The notes: generated by a model not told the origin, from the letters alone. A stretch of 64,000 nucleotides of DNA from Williamsia maris (GCF_024171815.1 NZ_JAMTCJ010000003.1:1-64000), one strand, 5' to 3'. Shown: positions 1-25,872, counted from the first letter of the stretch. Program-made: numbers and translations.

Positions 1-1752
<1,752 letters not shown>

Positions 1753-1956
1753 AACCATAGAAAAACACGCCGCACCCACAGGCACAACGCGCATTTCGAA
1801 ACAATCTTCCCAGCAGAGACAAAATCCCAACCAAAAAAACAAACAACCGACAACCACCAAACCGCTTAAAAGATCTGGCAGCATCAATCATCAAAAAAAC
1901 CACACCCCACACACCAACGCATGCAGAATGCAGCACCAAACAAAATTGGCATTAAC

Positions 1957-1996
1957 AATCCATCAACACACTATCGAGTTCTCAAAGAACACACAC
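1957..1996 (-). promoter_or_regulatory. rRNA leader antitermination / 16S processing element
   Basis: On the minus strand this reads TTCTTTGAGAACTCGATAG followed by TGTGTTGAT. It resembles the boxB/boxA-type leader element placed upstream of 16S in actinobacterial rrn operons. It also mirrors the spacer motif at 55-94: most positions can pair, which would enclose the 16S in an RNase III stem. The rest of the 1753-2150 leader is A/C-rich on the plus strand and has no credible coding frame. Confidence 0.65.
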
Positions 1997-2150
1997 CCGC
2001 AGGCTGATCTTGTTCGGATCAGGACCCGCAAGCCCCAGCGGAGCGCAGTGTAACCACTACGATCCTTGAGCCAGGATTTGCACCTCAAGCGCACGCTCTG
2101 TCACCGGAAACTCTCTCCGGCGCCTCGCTCCGCGCTGCGGTGCAAGACAT

Positions 2151-2179
2151 AAGTTACATAGGTGGAAACAGCGCGTCAA
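2151..2179 (-). promoter_or_regulatory. Candidate rrn promoter overlapping the tyrS stop
   Basis: On the minus strand TTGACG (2179-2174), a 17-base spacer and TAACTT (2156-2151) form a good housekeeping-sigma promoter pointing at the 16S gene. The leader would be about 390 nt. The -35 hexamer includes the tyrS TGA stop (2178-2176), so the rRNA promoter is embedded in the end of the upstream gene. Weaker promoters further downstream in the leader cannot be excluded. Confidence 0.6.
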
Positions 2180-3477
2180 ATCGCCTGGTCAGAGGCCTGC
2201 GCCGAGTGTACGAAGTGTGCGCCGGCGACACTCTTCTTGCCTCTACGCAGGACCAACCACCCGCCGGCGAGCTGCGCCGACGCCGAAGCAGTCCATTCGG
2301 GGTCGGTCACCTTCTCGTTGTTCACGTACGCGCCACCTTCACCGATCGCGCGACGAGCAGCCTTGTTGCTCTCGCTGAGGCCGGCCGCGACCAGCAGCTC
2401 GACGATGGTCGGTGTGGCATCGGACGGGTACTCGACCACCTGGGTCTCCGACAACGCGCCGGTGAGCGTCTGTTCGTCCAGCTCGGTCAGCTCAGCGCGT
2501 CCGAACAACGCCTGACTCGCGGTCTGCACCGAGGCAGTGTTGGCCTCCCCGTGCACGAGCGTCGTCATCTCGGCGGCCAACCTTCTCTGGGCCGCGCGCT
2601 GATGCGGGGCCTCGACGGTCTGCTTCTCGAGGTCGTCGATCTCGTCGCGGTCGAGGAAGGTGAACCACCGCAGGTAGCGCACGACGTCGGCGTCGGCGGT
2701 GTTCACGAAGTACTGGTACCAGGCGTACGGGCTGGTCATCTCCGGGTCGAGCCACAGGCTCCCTCCCCCGGTGGACTTGCCGAACTTCGTACCGTCGGCG
2801 GCCGTGACCAGGGGAACCGTGATCGCATGCAGGGAGGCGCCCTCGACACGTCGGCCCAGGTCCACGCCGGCGATGATGTTCCCCCACTGGTCTGACCCGC
2901 CGATCTGCAGCGTGCATCCGAAGCGTCGGTGCAGCTCGACGAAGTCGTTGGCCTGCAGCAACAGGTAGCTGAACTCGGTGTAGCTGATGCCGTCGCCGTC
3001 GAGTCGCCGCTTGATGGTGTCGCGGGCCAGCATCACGTTCACCGGGAAGTGTTTGCCGATGTCACGGAGGAAGTCGACCACCGACAACTCGCCGGTCCAG
3101 TCGAGGTTGTTGGCCACGACCGCGCCGGTCGCACTGTCGTCGATCGAGACGAATCGCTGCAGTTGGGCGTCGATCCTGCTCGCCCAGTCACGGACGGTGT
3201 CCGCGGTCTGCATGGTCCGCTCCCCCACGTCGCGAGGATCACCGATCATCCCCGTCGCGCCACCGGCCAGGACGACCGGACGGTGACCGGCGGCCTGGAA
3301 CCGCTTGAGCGTCAACAGTGGAACCAGGTGTCCCGCATGAAGACTCGGGCCGGTCGGGTCGAAGCCCGCATAGAGGGTGAGCACCCCGGCCGCCGCGGCG
3401 GCGCGTACCTCGTCGAGGTCGGTGGACTGCGCGATCAATCCGCGCCACTGCAGTTCGTCGATGATGTCGGTGCTCAC
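2176..3477 (-). CDS. tyrS: Tyrosyl-tRNA synthetase
   Basis: Cytoplasmic enzyme of 433 residues that charges tRNA-Tyr with tyrosine using ATP. The class I signatures are visible: the HIGH-like HAGH at residues 47-50 within a [13 protein letters not shown] context, and the KMSKS-like KFGKS at 231-235. The C-terminal ~80 residues look like the S4 RNA-binding domain. I chose the GTG start at 3477 because it overlaps the mpg stop as GTGA and gives the family's usual N-terminus. An in-frame upstream extension lies inside mpg and is low-complexity. The genes run Trm112, mpg, tyrS as a tight minus-strand unit, with the rrn promoter in the tyrS tail. Confidence 0.97.
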   Translation of the reverse strand: MSTDIIDELQWRGLIAQSTDLDEVRAAAAAGVLTLYAGFDPTGPSLHAGHLVPLLTLKRFQAAGHRPVVLAGGATGMIGDPRDVGERTMQTADTVRDWASRIDAQLQRFVSIDDSATGAVVANNLDWTGELSVVDFLRDIGKHFPVNVMLARDTIKRRLDGDGISYTEFSYLLLQANDFVELHRRFGCTLQIGGSDQWGNIIAGVDLGRRVEGASLHAITVPLVTAADGTKFGKSTGGGSLWLDPEMTSPYAWYQYFVNTADADVVRYLRWFTFLDRDEIDDLEKQTVEAPHQRAAQRRLAAEMTTLVHGEANTASVQTASQALFGRAELTELDEQTLTGALSETQVVEYPSDATPTIVELLVAAGLSESNKAARRAIGEGGAYVNNEKVTDPEWTASASAQLAGGWLVLRRGKKSVAGAHFVHSAQASDQAI

Positions 3478-4175
3478 CAGTCCGATCCTTCCGCATCGGC
3501 ATCCGAGACGGCCAATCGATCGGCGGCCGCGGCCGCACGTCGGCGCAGCACCTCGGCCGAACCCGGGCGGAACGCCGACACCGCAGGTGAGTCGGTGATC
3601 CACAGCCGCCACGGGCGACCGGTCGCGACGGTCAACCCGACCCGTGGGCCGGCGCTGGTCGACGTCGTGCGACGGCGCGCGGGGCGTTCGAGCCGGATCG
3701 GCGAGTTCGGGTCGAGTACGTCGACCCCGTTGTCGTCGAGTCTGATCCCCACCGCGGAGCCGAAGTTGCCCGGGCCCATCGCCCATCGGCGCTGGTCGAC
3801 GACCGGGTGGCGTCGGCGTCGGACCACCTCGTCGCCGGTGAGCACCTCCCCCGCGCGTAACAACACCGCGGCGGCGGTTCCGGCCGCGCCGCAGGAGATG
3901 TTCACGCAGAGATGGATCCCGTAGGACCGGTAGACGTACAACCGGCCGGCCGGTCCGAACATGACCGTGTTCCGTGGCGTGATGCCGGGGTAGCTGTGTG
4001 CGGCCGGGTCCGGATGGGGTCCGTCGGGTGGTCCCCCGTAGGCCTCGACCTCGACGACGCGCAGTCGGACCTCGCCGTCGTCGCCGGTCACGACCATCTC
4101 GGATCCGAGAATCCGCGTCGCGGCACCGACCGGATCGGTGCGGAGATCGCGCGCCGACAACAGGGGTTGGGGCAT
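3474..4175 (-). CDS. mpg: 3-methyladenine DNA glycosylase (AAG/MPG family)
   Basis: Base-excision repair enzyme of 233 residues that removes alkylated purines such as 3-methyladenine. The family core is plain: VVEVEAYGG near residues 40-50 with the catalytic glutamate, then [26 protein letters not shown] and MGPGNF. The ATG at 4175 places the protein 16 nt after the Trm112-like stop and matches the usual N-terminus [16 protein letters not shown] at 4220 would overlap the upstream gene and add 15 unlikely residues. There is no strong ribosome-binding site at 4175, so coupling to the upstream gene is probable. The GTGA overlap links it to tyrS. Confidence 0.93.
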   Translation of the reverse strand: MPQPLLSARDLRTDPVGAATRILGSEMVVTGDDGEVRLRVVEVEAYGGPPDGPHPDPAAHSYPGITPRNTVMFGPAGRLYVYRSYGIHLCVNISCGAAGTAAAVLLRAGEVLTGDEVVRRRRHPVVDQRRWAMGPGNFGSAVGIRLDDNGVDVLDPNSPIRLERPARRRTTSTSAGPRVGLTVATGRPWRLWITDSPAVSAFRPGSAEVLRRRAAAAADRLAVSDADAEGSDW

Positions 4176-4191
4176 CAGTGGCAGGTGTGCG

Positions 4192-4422
4192 CTATCGGTC
4201 GGTGGTACCCGCGCGGGCAAGCAGAGCCGCGTGTTCGGCGTCGTCGACCGTCCGCGCCTCGCTGATGAGCAGCACCGGGATGCCCTCGTCGATGCGGTAA
4301 ACCGCGCGGAGCCGCTCGTTGTAGAGCAGTTCCTCGGTGCCCGAGTCCGAGCCGAGGTAGATCAGGGCGCCGTGGTCCTGCGGGCAGACCAGTCTCTCGC
4401 GGAGGAAGGCGTCGAGCGGCAT
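4192..4422 (-). CDS. Trm112 family small protein
   Basis: Protein of 76 residues with the Trm112/UPF0434 pattern: LRERLVCPQDHGALIYL near the N-terminus, then YRIDEGIPVLLISEAR. Classical members bind zinc through paired cysteines and activate methyltransferases. Here only one cysteine remains, CPQDH in place of CPxC, so zinc binding is doubtful. AAGGA stands seven bases before the ATG. It sits between the bifunctional lipase/ligase-like gene and mpg, as in mycobacteria (Rv1684 position). Its function in actinobacteria is not established. Confidence 0.85.
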   Translation of the reverse strand: MPLDAFLRERLVCPQDHGALIYLGSDSGTEELLYNERLRAVYRIDEGIPVLLISEARTVDDAEHAALLARAGTTDR

Positions 4423-4488
4423 GGGATGTCCTTCGGGTCGGTCACGGGTGCGGGTGGGTGATCATCCCACTCTACGAACCCGCCGAGG

Positions 4489-7476
4489 TCAGAACGACCG
4501 CACCTGCTGGGGCGACTCGGCCGAGGACAGGATCCATTCCTTCTCCGCCAGAACCGTCCTGGTCAGGCGCCGATAGCGACCGTTGTCGTCGCGGTACCAG
4601 ACGCGGGCACTGGGCTTGGGCAGTCCCTGCGCGCGGAAGCTGTCGGCCAGCGGTCGGTAGGAGTGGCTGAGCGGGATCTCGTCGACGGCCCAGATGATGT
4701 GCGGGCGTTCGGCGGCCGAGAGTCCGGCCAGGGCCACCCGCAGCGACGACACGGTCAGGGCATTCGTGCGCACCCTCGGTGACACCACTGCGACCGCGAG
4801 CTGGGAGCCGGCCGTGCCCACCGGGTAGACGACCACCTGATCGACGTCGGGGTGCAGGCTCAACGCCGCATTGATCGGCTGCGGGAAGATCGGTCCGTCG
4901 GCGGACTTGATGACGCCGTGGACGCTACCCATCAGCCAGTGATCGCCGTCGACGTCGCGGCGGACCAGCTGACCGGACGTCTCCCACCGATCGTGCTGAC
5001 CGAACACGTCGCGGAGCACCGTGGCCCCGGACTCGTACCGCTGGCGGGTCTGCGCGAGCAGCAGTCCGACCTCGTCGGATCCCGCCTCGCGCACGAAGCC
5101 CCGAGCGTCGAGTTGGAAGCGCTCCTCGGTGACGTCCCAGGCCGCGACCCGGACGCGATTGGTCTCCGGCAGGGCTCGTCCGACCGATCCGATCTTCGTG
5201 CCCGCGACGTTGGCGAGGATCGCCGCGCCGTCCGGGGTCGCGAAGAACTCGATGACACCGGCGTTGGGGAACCGCGCGTTGACGTCGGCCCAGAGGCCGG
5301 CCGGCATCCCGGAACCGATGAACTGCCGGATCGGGTTGTGTTCGGTGATCGCCAGCTCGGGGTCACGGACGATGTCGCCCATCATCGTCCAGGTGTAGGA
5401 GACGACGGTGATGCCGTAGCGGTAGACCTCGCGGGCGAAGCTCTCCGGTTCGACTCCCGACGACAGCGCGATGCGGGATCCGCCGACGACGGTCGCGCCG
5501 AGGGTGGTCAGCAGACCGGACGCGTGGTGCAGCGGGGTCAGGCAATAGACGGTGTCGTTGTCGGTCATCGCCGTGGCCGATGCGGCACCGAAGGCCGACA
5601 TCGCCCATCGGTGGTTGGTGATCGGCCACTGCTGGACGGTGCCGCCCGCGCTGGTGAACAGGATCGCGGCGAGGTCGCCGCCGAGTCCGGGGTCGCGTCG
5701 GTACCAGGACGGGACCTTCACCTGGTCGGGGTCGATCTGCTCCATGTCGATGATGCGGTCGCCGTCGGCCCCGGGGATCGACCGGACGTCACCGCCACCG
5801 AGGACCAGCACCCGCTCGGCGTGCTCGACGCACTGCTCCAGGCTCGCTGGATCCGCGATCACGACGACCACGTCGGCGAGTCGCAGCATGCGGGCCAGGT
5901 CGGCGTCCGGCGGCAGCGGCACGACCACGGCGCCCAGACGGGACAGCGCGGCGATGGCGACGAGCGCACTGGGGCGCGTCTCCATCATCACGCCGACGTG
6001 TTCTCCGGGGCGGACACCGCACTGGATGAGGCCGCGCACGACGTTGTCGATGCGACGGTTGACCTCGAAGTGGCTCAGCACCCGATCCTCGAAGAGGAAG
6101 AGCTCGCGGTGGCCGGCGCGCTCGGCGTTCTCCGACATCAACTTGCCGAGGGAGATACGGGTCCCGGCCTGGATCTGTCCGAGGCGCATGAGCCGCGGCA
6201 GCGTGCGCACGGACTCACGGATCACGGCCTGCGAGGTGCGACGGAACGATCCGGCGGCGTGGACGACCTCACGGCTCACCCCCGCGCCGGCGTCGGCGAA
6301 CGCGCCGAGTCCGTGTGTCAGACGCGACGACAGGCTGACACCGGAACCGACGGACTTCTCGGGGTTGTCGGGCATCGGGGCGATCTCGTCCGGGATCGGA
6401 CCGGTGCCCTCCTGCCAGAGGATCCACTGCGACGTGGTCGGCCAGCTGTGCGCACCCGAGGTGGAGCCGACGACGAGTCCGAAATGTCCGACCGGCAACA
6501 CACTCTCGTAGGCCTGCGCCCGCGGCGCCGCCCGCTTGATCCCGCGGACCGCCACGGGCTGACCGATGTCGTCGGCGTCGCCGACGAACGCGAGGACCGG
6601 ACAGGTGATCTCGGCGAGGGTCACCAGCGAGTCGCGGATGACGAATCCGCCCGACACCATCCGGTTGTGCACCACGAACTGGCGCAGCAACTCGGCGATG
6701 GCCGGACCCGACCAGGCGACCCACCCGTCGGCCTCGAGGAATCGGCGCTGATCCTCTCGCGGGAGCAGCGCGTCGCGATCGTGGAGCTGCAGCAGGAAGT
6801 CGATGCGGCTGCGGGCGGCCTTGACCGGGTCGAGGAGCTGGAATCCGGTGCGCGCCAACCATCCCGGGATCGCGATGCGGTTGAAGACGTTGTCGGCGAA
6901 GAGCTCGGCCAGAGGCGCCATGACGTTGGCGGGCAACCCGAGCGGCAGCGCCGCGAGCACGTCGACGGGGCTGCCGAAGGTGGTGAGGCTCGCGATCTGC
7001 TCCGAGCGCCGGAAGGCCGCGGCCTGATAGGCGAACATTCCGCCCTGGGAGTAGCCGATGAGATGGACGGGACGTCCGGTCTCCTCGTGCATCAGGTCGA
7101 TGATCTCGCTGATGGCGACGATGTGGTCGGCGAGCGTGCGCTCCATGCCGCCGGCCTCCTGGTCCGGGGACCCGAAGTCGACGACCCAGGGGTCGATGCC
7201 GTTCGCGTGCAGGATCGACACCGCACCGTTGTGCGGGGTGACGTCATAGACGTTGGCCGACACCATCATCGGCGGGATGAGCAGCGCGGGCGGACCGCCG
7301 TTGAGGTCGTCGGGGAAGTAGCGACGCAGCCGGTACATCGGCGACGTCTCCTCGACGCGGAACGGGGTCGGCTGGGTCCCGGTGTCGAGACCGCCCATCC
7401 GGATGACCTCGAGACCGTTCTGAGCCGTCGCGACGACCCGATCCAACGCCCGCCCGATGTTCGGAATGCCGACCAC
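4489..7476 (-). CDS. PHA-synthase-like alpha/beta hydrolase fused to degenerate acyl-CoA synthetase domain
   Basis: A 995-residue two-domain protein, the counterpart of the mycobacterial Rv1683-type gene at the same locus. Residues 1-360 are an alpha/beta hydrolase resembling PHA synthases. It has lipase box GYSQGG (nucleophile Ser143, where true PHA synthases have Cys), candidate acid FVGDADD (~300-303) and VGHF (His331). Residues ~440-960 have the adenylate-forming fold, but the signature motifs are altered: LFTSAGGTVQQWP (607-618) replaces the ATP loop TSGTTGxPK, FFATPDG (744-750) replaces YGxTE, and TSGQ (833-836) replaces the TGD aspartate. Triacylglycerol or lipid-droplet metabolism is plausible, but activity of the second domain is doubtful. 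GTG start after GGAGG, and a TAGAGT -10 candidate lies at 7521-7516. Confidence 0.88.
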   Translation of the reverse strand: MVGIPNIGRALDRVVATAQNGLEVIRMGGLDTGTQPTPFRVEETSPMYRLRRYFPDDLNGGPPALLIPPMMVSANVYDVTPHNGAVSILHANGIDPWVVDFGSPDQEAGGMERTLADHIVAISEIIDLMHEETGRPVHLIGYSQGGMFAYQAAAFRRSEQIASLTTFGSPVDVLAALPLGLPANVMAPLAELFADNVFNRIAIPGWLARTGFQLLDPVKAARSRIDFLLQLHDRDALLPREDQRRFLEADGWVAWSGPAIAELLRQFVVHNRMVSGGFVIRDSLVTLAEITCPVLAFVGDADDIGQPVAVRGIKRAAPRAQAYESVLPVGHFGLVVGSTSGAHSWPTTSQWILWQEGTGPIPDEIAPMPDNPEKSVGSGVSLSSRLTHGLGAFADAGAGVSREVVHAAGSFRRTSQAVIRESVRTLPRLMRLGQIQAGTRISLGKLMSENAERAGHRELFLFEDRVLSHFEVNRRIDNVVRGLIQCGVRPGEHVGVMMETRPSALVAIAALSRLGAVVVPLPPDADLARMLRLADVVVVIADPASLEQCVEHAERVLVLGGGDVRSIPGADGDRIIDMEQIDPDQVKVPSWYRRDPGLGGDLAAILFTSAGGTVQQWPITNHRWAMSAFGAASATAMTDNDTVYCLTPLHHASGLLTTLGATVVGGSRIALSSGVEPESFAREVYRYGITVVSYTWTMMGDIVRDPELAITEHNPIRQFIGSGMPAGLWADVNARFPNAGVIEFFATPDGAAILANVAGTKIGSVGRALPETNRVRVAAWDVTEERFQLDARGFVREAGSDEVGLLLAQTRQRYESGATVLRDVFGQHDRWETSGQLVRRDVDGDHWLMGSVHGVIKSADGPIFPQPINAALSLHPDVDQVVVYPVGTAGSQLAVAVVSPRVRTNALTVSSLRVALAGLSAAERPHIIWAVDEIPLSHSYRPLADSFRAQGLPKPSARVWYRDDNGRYRRLTRTVLAEKEWILSSAESPQQVRSF

Positions 7477-7584
7477 CTGAGTTACCTCCTCGCCGCGCAG
7501 TCCGTGATCGCTGTCACTCTACTCATGGCCGTGGCAGGCCGGTGTCGCGCGGCCCCGCCACATCCGCCGACCGATAGGCGCCGG

Positions 7585-10208
<2,624 letters not shown>

Positions 10209-10277
10209 GAGTTACGAGCTCCCTGCTTGTCGTTGTGATCCCGGCCGTGTGTCGACCGGGTGGTGCTGTTCCGTGGT

Positions 10278-18698
<8,421 letters not shown>

Positions 18699-18746
18699 TG
18701 TGGCTCAACTACTTTCGAGATCGAAGACTGAAGAGGAGGGACGACG

Positions 18747-19931
<1,185 letters not shown>

Positions 19932-20738
19932 TCAGCGGTGGGTCGCGCGTGCGCTCGAATAGAGGCAGACGGCGGCTGCGGCAGCGATGTTGAGACTCTC
20001 GGCCCGGCCGTGTATCGGTATCGACACCCGATGGTCGGCGGCGGCCGACAGATCAGCGGACAACCCGTGCGCCTCGTTGCCGAACAGCCAGGCGGCCCGA
20101 CCCGACAACACCGCGTCGGCGGCGTCGAGGGAGAGTTCACCGTCGGCCGCGGTCGCCAACACGACGAACCCCGCGGCCCGCAGCGCGTCGACGAGCGCAT
20201 GGGGGTCGCGTTCGCGCGCGACCGGGATGTGGAACACGCTGCCCGCACTCGCTCGGACGGCCTTGCCGTTGTGCGGATCCACCGCTGACGTTCCGGCGAG
20301 CACGACGCCGACACAGCCCATCGCGTCGGCGGTGCGGATCAGGGTGCCCGCGTTGCCGGGGTCGGCGATGTCGACACCGACCGCGACGGTCGCCGCCGGT
20401 CCGGCGGCGCCGACGATCTCCTGCAGCGATGCCTCGAGCAGGTCGCAGACCGCGAAGATGCCGGGGCTCGTGGAGGTGTCCGACAACTTGCCCGCGGCGC
20501 GTGCGGTGACGACGAGGACCTCGATGCCCGCCGCGCGCGCGAGGTCGAGCAACACGCTGTGCCGGTACTCCTCCTCGTCGCGGACCAGGACGGTCCGCGC
20601 GACACCGGTGTCGAGGGCCGAGCGGACCGCGTTGCTCCCCTCGATCAGGAACTCGCCGCGCTCGCGCCGCTCACTCGAACGGTGCAACTTGGCAAACGAA
20701 ACGACCCGCGTGGAGCGCTCGGTGAGGGCGGTGTCCAC
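19932..20738 (-). CDS. tsnR: SpoU-family RNA 2'-O-methyltransferase
   Basis: 268-residue TrmH/SpoU-type RNA methyltransferase. The knotted SAM-binding signatures are present: motif 1 DIADPGNAGTLIRTADAMG (~124-142), motif 2 WLFGNEAHGLS and motif 3 SIPIHGRAESLNIAAAAAVCLY. The N-terminal ~100 residues resemble the substrate-binding domain of rRNA methylases (KLHRSSERRERGEFLIEGSNAV). The target rRNA base is not predictable. Placed between rplT and pheS as in mycobacteria. The GTG start has no strong ribosome-binding site. Confidence 0.9.
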   Translation of the reverse strand: MDTALTERSTRVVSFAKLHRSSERRERGEFLIEGSNAVRSALDTGVARTVLVRDEEEYRHSVLLDLARAAGIEVLVVTARAAGKLSDTSTSPGIFAVCDLLEASLQEIVGAAGPAATVAVGVDIADPGNAGTLIRTADAMGCVGVVLAGTSAVDPHNGKAVRASAGSVFHIPVARERDPHALVDALRAAGFVVLATAADGELSLDAADAVLSGRAAWLFGNEAHGLSADLSAAADHRVSIPIHGRAESLNIAAAAAVCLYSSARATHR

Positions 20739-20791
20739 TGCGGGTCGTGTCGTCAGACGTCGAGATGCGTCGGGGTGCGACGAATCGTCGA

Positions 20792-21172
20792 TCAGGCTGC
20801 GGGCGCGTTGACGTCGTCGGGCAACGACTTCTTCGCGATCGCGACCAGGCCGGCGAAGGCCTCGGGGTCGCTGACGGCGATCTCGGCGAGGATCTTGCGA
20901 TCCACCTCGAGCTCGGCGATCTTCAGACCCTGGATGAAGCGGTTGTAGGTGATGTCGTTCGCCCGGGCTGCGGCGTTGATCCGCGAGATCCAGAGCTTGC
21001 GGAACTCACCCTTGCGAGCGCGACGATCGCGGTACGCGTAGTTCAGCGAGTGGAGCTGCTGCTCCTTGGCCTTGCGGTACAGCCGCGAGCGCTGTCCGCG
21101 GTAGCCCTTGGACGCCTCCAGAACTGAACGACGCTTCTTCTGGGCGTTCACTGCCCGTTTCACGCGTGCCAC
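20792..21172 (-). CDS. rplT: 50S ribosomal protein L20
   Basis: 126-residue L20, which binds 23S rRNA early in 50S assembly. The family opening [21 protein letters not shown], the [16 protein letters not shown] segment and [10 protein letters not shown] are intact. Last gene of infC-rpmI-rplT; it starts 90 nt after rpmI. In many bacteria L20 represses this operon by binding its leader, and candidate hairpins are noted upstream. Confidence 0.98.
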   Translation of the reverse strand: MARVKRAVNAQKKRRSVLEASKGYRGQRSRLYRKAKEQQLHSLNYAYRDRRARKGEFRKLWISRINAAARANDITYNRFIQGLKIAELEVDRKILAEIAVSDPEAFAGLVAIAKKSLPDDVNAPAA

Positions 21173-21262
21173 GTGGATTACCTCTAACTATGTCGAGACC
21201 GCGCTTCGCAATCGTCTTGAAACGAATGGGCGATCAGGTGGAACGATTGATTGAGCGCTGGC

Positions 21263-21457
21263 TCAGATGTTCAGGAGCCGCTTGATGCGCGGGGCATCGA
21301 CGTCGGCGACCACGGCGGTTCCGTCGAGACGACGGGTGCGCTTGGTGGGCTTGTGCTCCATCAGGTGGCGACGGTTGGCCTTCTGACGGACGATCTTGCC
21401 GCTGCCGGTCACCTTGAATCGCTTCGCGGTTCCCTTGTGCGTCTTTGCCTTCGGCAT
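21263..21457 (-). CDS. rpmI: 50S ribosomal protein L35
   Basis: 64-residue basic protein beginning [20 protein letters not shown], the invariant L35 start, with the conserved [17 protein letters not shown] set the start at 21457; twenty in-frame codons upstream do not match the family. AGAGGAAG precedes the ATG. It lies between infC and rplT. Confidence 0.98.
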   Translation of the reverse strand: MPKAKTHKGTAKRFKVTGSGKIVRQKANRRHLMEHKPTKRTRRLDGTAVVADVDAPRIKRLLNI

Positions 21458-21487
21458 GTGTGTACTTCCTCTGTGCTCGATGCTGCC

Positions 21488-21547
21488 GTGCGCATGCCCT
21501 TCGGCGTGCGCACGCATGTGCTGGTGCTGACCCGGGATTCCCGGGTC
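21488..21547 (-). promoter_or_regulatory. Two hairpins in the infC-rpmI intergenic region
   Basis: The 105-base gap between infC and rpmI holds two strong inverted repeats. Bases 21488-21513 form an 11-bp stem (one G-T pair) closed by a 4-base loop CTTC. Bases 21529-21547 form an 8-bp stem GACCCGGG/CCCGGGTC with a 3-base loop. Neither has a U-tract, so they look like regulatory or mRNA-stability structures rather than terminators. An L20 or processing site is possible; this is inference. Confidence 0.45.
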
Positions 21548-21562
21548 ACCGGCGAGCGGTGG

Positions 21563-22153
21563 CTATTCGGCCGGCGCGGAGTCCGCGGCGGGTGCCGACG
21601 TCCCCGGCTGCCGTGCCTCGGCCACCTTCGCCCGGGTCTTGGCTCCCTTGTGCGGGGCCAAGACCATCGTCATGTTGCGGCCGTCCTGCTTGGCCGATGT
21701 CTCGACGAAACCGAATTCACCCACGTCCGCGCCGAGGCGCTGCAGCAGGCGGTAACCGAGTTCGGGTCGCGACTGCTCGCGTCCGCGGAACATGATGGTC
21801 ACCTTGACCTTGGATCCGGCTTCCAGGAAGCGGATCACGTGGCCCTTCTTGGTCTCGTAGTCGTGGTCGTCGATCTTCGGCCGGAGCTTCTGCTCCTTGA
21901 TGACCGTCATCTGCTGGTTACGGCGGGACTCACGAAGCTTCTGGGCCGCCTCGTACTTGAACTTGCCGTAATCCATGATCTTGCACACCGGCGGACGGGC
22001 GTTGGGCGCCACTTCCACCAGGTCAAGATCGGCCTCGATGGCCAATCGCAAAGCGTCTTCAACACGCACGATGCCCACCTGCTCCGAATTCGGACCGACG
22101 AGTCGGACCTCGGGGACGCGGATGCGCTCGTTGATGCGGGTCTCTGTGCTGAT
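21563..22153 (-). CDS. infC: Translation initiation factor IF-3, ATC start codon
   Basis: 196-residue IF-3, which binds the 30S subunit and discriminates against wrong start codons. The conserved N-terminus ([19 protein letters not shown]) runs up to an ATC codon at 22153. An in-frame TAA lies twelve bases upstream of it, so no earlier start exists. AGGAGG (22163-22158) stands four bases before the ATC. The next standard start, GTG at 22078, would delete the universally conserved INERIR region. Non-canonical starts (AUU) allow IF-3 autoregulation in E. coli, so the same control is likely here. A 350-nt leader precedes the gene. Confidence 0.95.
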   Translation of the reverse strand: MSTETRINERIRVPEVRLVGPNSEQVGIVRVEDALRLAIEADLDLVEVAPNARPPVCKIMDYGKFKYEAAQKLRESRRNQQMTVIKEQKLRPKIDDHDYETKKGHVIRFLEAGSKVKVTIMFRGREQSRPELGYRLLQRLGADVGEFGFVETSAKQDGRNMTMVLAPHKGAKTRAKVAEARQPGTSAPAADSAPAE

Positions 22154-22188
22154 GGGGCCTCCTCGTTAAAACCAATGGGTGCCGCGGC

Positions 22189-22353
22189 TCACGCCACGGT
22201 TCGCGCCTCGTGCGGCCCGGTGAGGGACCGACGATGACCGATGCACGCGGAGGAAACACCCTGGTCAGCAGAAAGGGCCCTCGCGATGAGATCATCGACG
22301 GGGCCCGCTACTGACCGGTCGACACGCGACAGGTGTTCGTCACCTGCGTGCAT
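22189..22353 (-). CDS. Possible 54-codon leader ORF upstream of infC
   Basis: An ATG at 22353 preceded four bases earlier by GGAGG opens 54 codons (MHAGDEHLSRVDRS...) that run through the infC leader hairpin and stop 35 nt before the infC ATC. I recognise no family. It may be chance in GC-rich DNA. If translated, ribosome progress would melt the hairpin at 22275-22306. Confidence 0.2.
   Translation of the reverse strand: MHAGDEHLSRVDRSVAGPVDDLIARALSADQGVSSACIGHRRSLTGPHEARTVA
22263..22317 (-). promoter_or_regulatory. Long hairpin in the infC leader, possible attenuator
   Basis: Nested inverted repeats: an outer GGTCAG/CTGACC, then GGGCCC/GGGCCC (22301-22306 with 22275-22280), then CGATGA/TCATCG around a 2-base loop. 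On the minus-strand RNA the GGGCCC arm is followed by UUUCU, which gives it the look of a weak intrinsic terminator. It lies about 110 nt upstream of the infC start. No known riboswitch class is recognised. Confidence 0.45.
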
Positions 22354-22511
22354 GCCACCTCCAACGGGAGGCACCCGACCGGTATTCCTCGTCAGAGGAA
22401 CCTCGATCGAGCGACCGGACCGCACAACTTCCCGGCGAGGCCGGGTGTCGAGCGGTGGGAGCGGAACTCCACTTGCAAACCCCAGCTCTCACCGGGGCGG
22501 TCTGACATGGA

Positions 22512-22540
22512 AGTCTAACAGTCATGACGGAAAATCCACA
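22512..22540 (-). promoter_or_regulatory. Candidate infC operon promoter
   Basis: On the minus strand TAGACT (22517-22512) is a good actinobacterial -10, with TGTGGA 17 bases upstream as a weak -35. Transcription would start near 22505 and give a leader of about 350 nt before infC. The promoter overlaps the 5' end of the divergent DUF1844 gene. Confidence 0.45.
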
Positions 22541-22889
22541 TTCCGCAGATCCGGACGCCGACGCGGAAAACGCCGACCTGCCGATTCGCGATCTCGCCGA
22601 TGTCCCCGCCGTCGAGGTCATCACCAAGTCCATCGTGATGATCATGAGCTCGGCCGCCGAGAAACTCGGCCTCGCCGAGGACGGGGCCGACGTCGATCTC
22701 GACGAGGCACGCAGTCTGATCACCGCCCTCGCCGGACTGGTGACGGCGTCGTTGCCCGATCTTGGTCTGCACGCCGCCCCGATCCGCGACGGACTCAAGA
22801 GCCTGCAGCTGGCGTTCCGCGAGGCCAGCAGCATCCCGGACGATCCCGGCACCGGGCCCGGCGAGAAACTCACCGGACCGGTGCACTGA
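22524..22889 (+). CDS. DUF1844 family protein
   Basis: 121-residue acidic protein of the DUF1844 family, common next to infC in actinobacteria. The core reads [19 protein letters not shown], then [14 protein letters not shown] and [16 protein letters not shown], helical and without transmembrane segments. Function unknown. It is divergent from infC and convergent with uvrA, ending seven bases before the uvrA stop. The start is set by the single ATG after the shared promoter region. Confidence 0.85.
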   Translation: MTENPHSADPDADAENADLPIRDLADVPAVEVITKSIVMIMSSAAEKLGLAEDGADVDLDEARSLITALAGLVTASLPDLGLHAAPIRDGLKSLQLAFREASSIPDDPGTGPGEKLTGPVH

Positions 22890-22896
22890 CCCGGGT

Positions 22897-25872
<2,976 letters not shown>

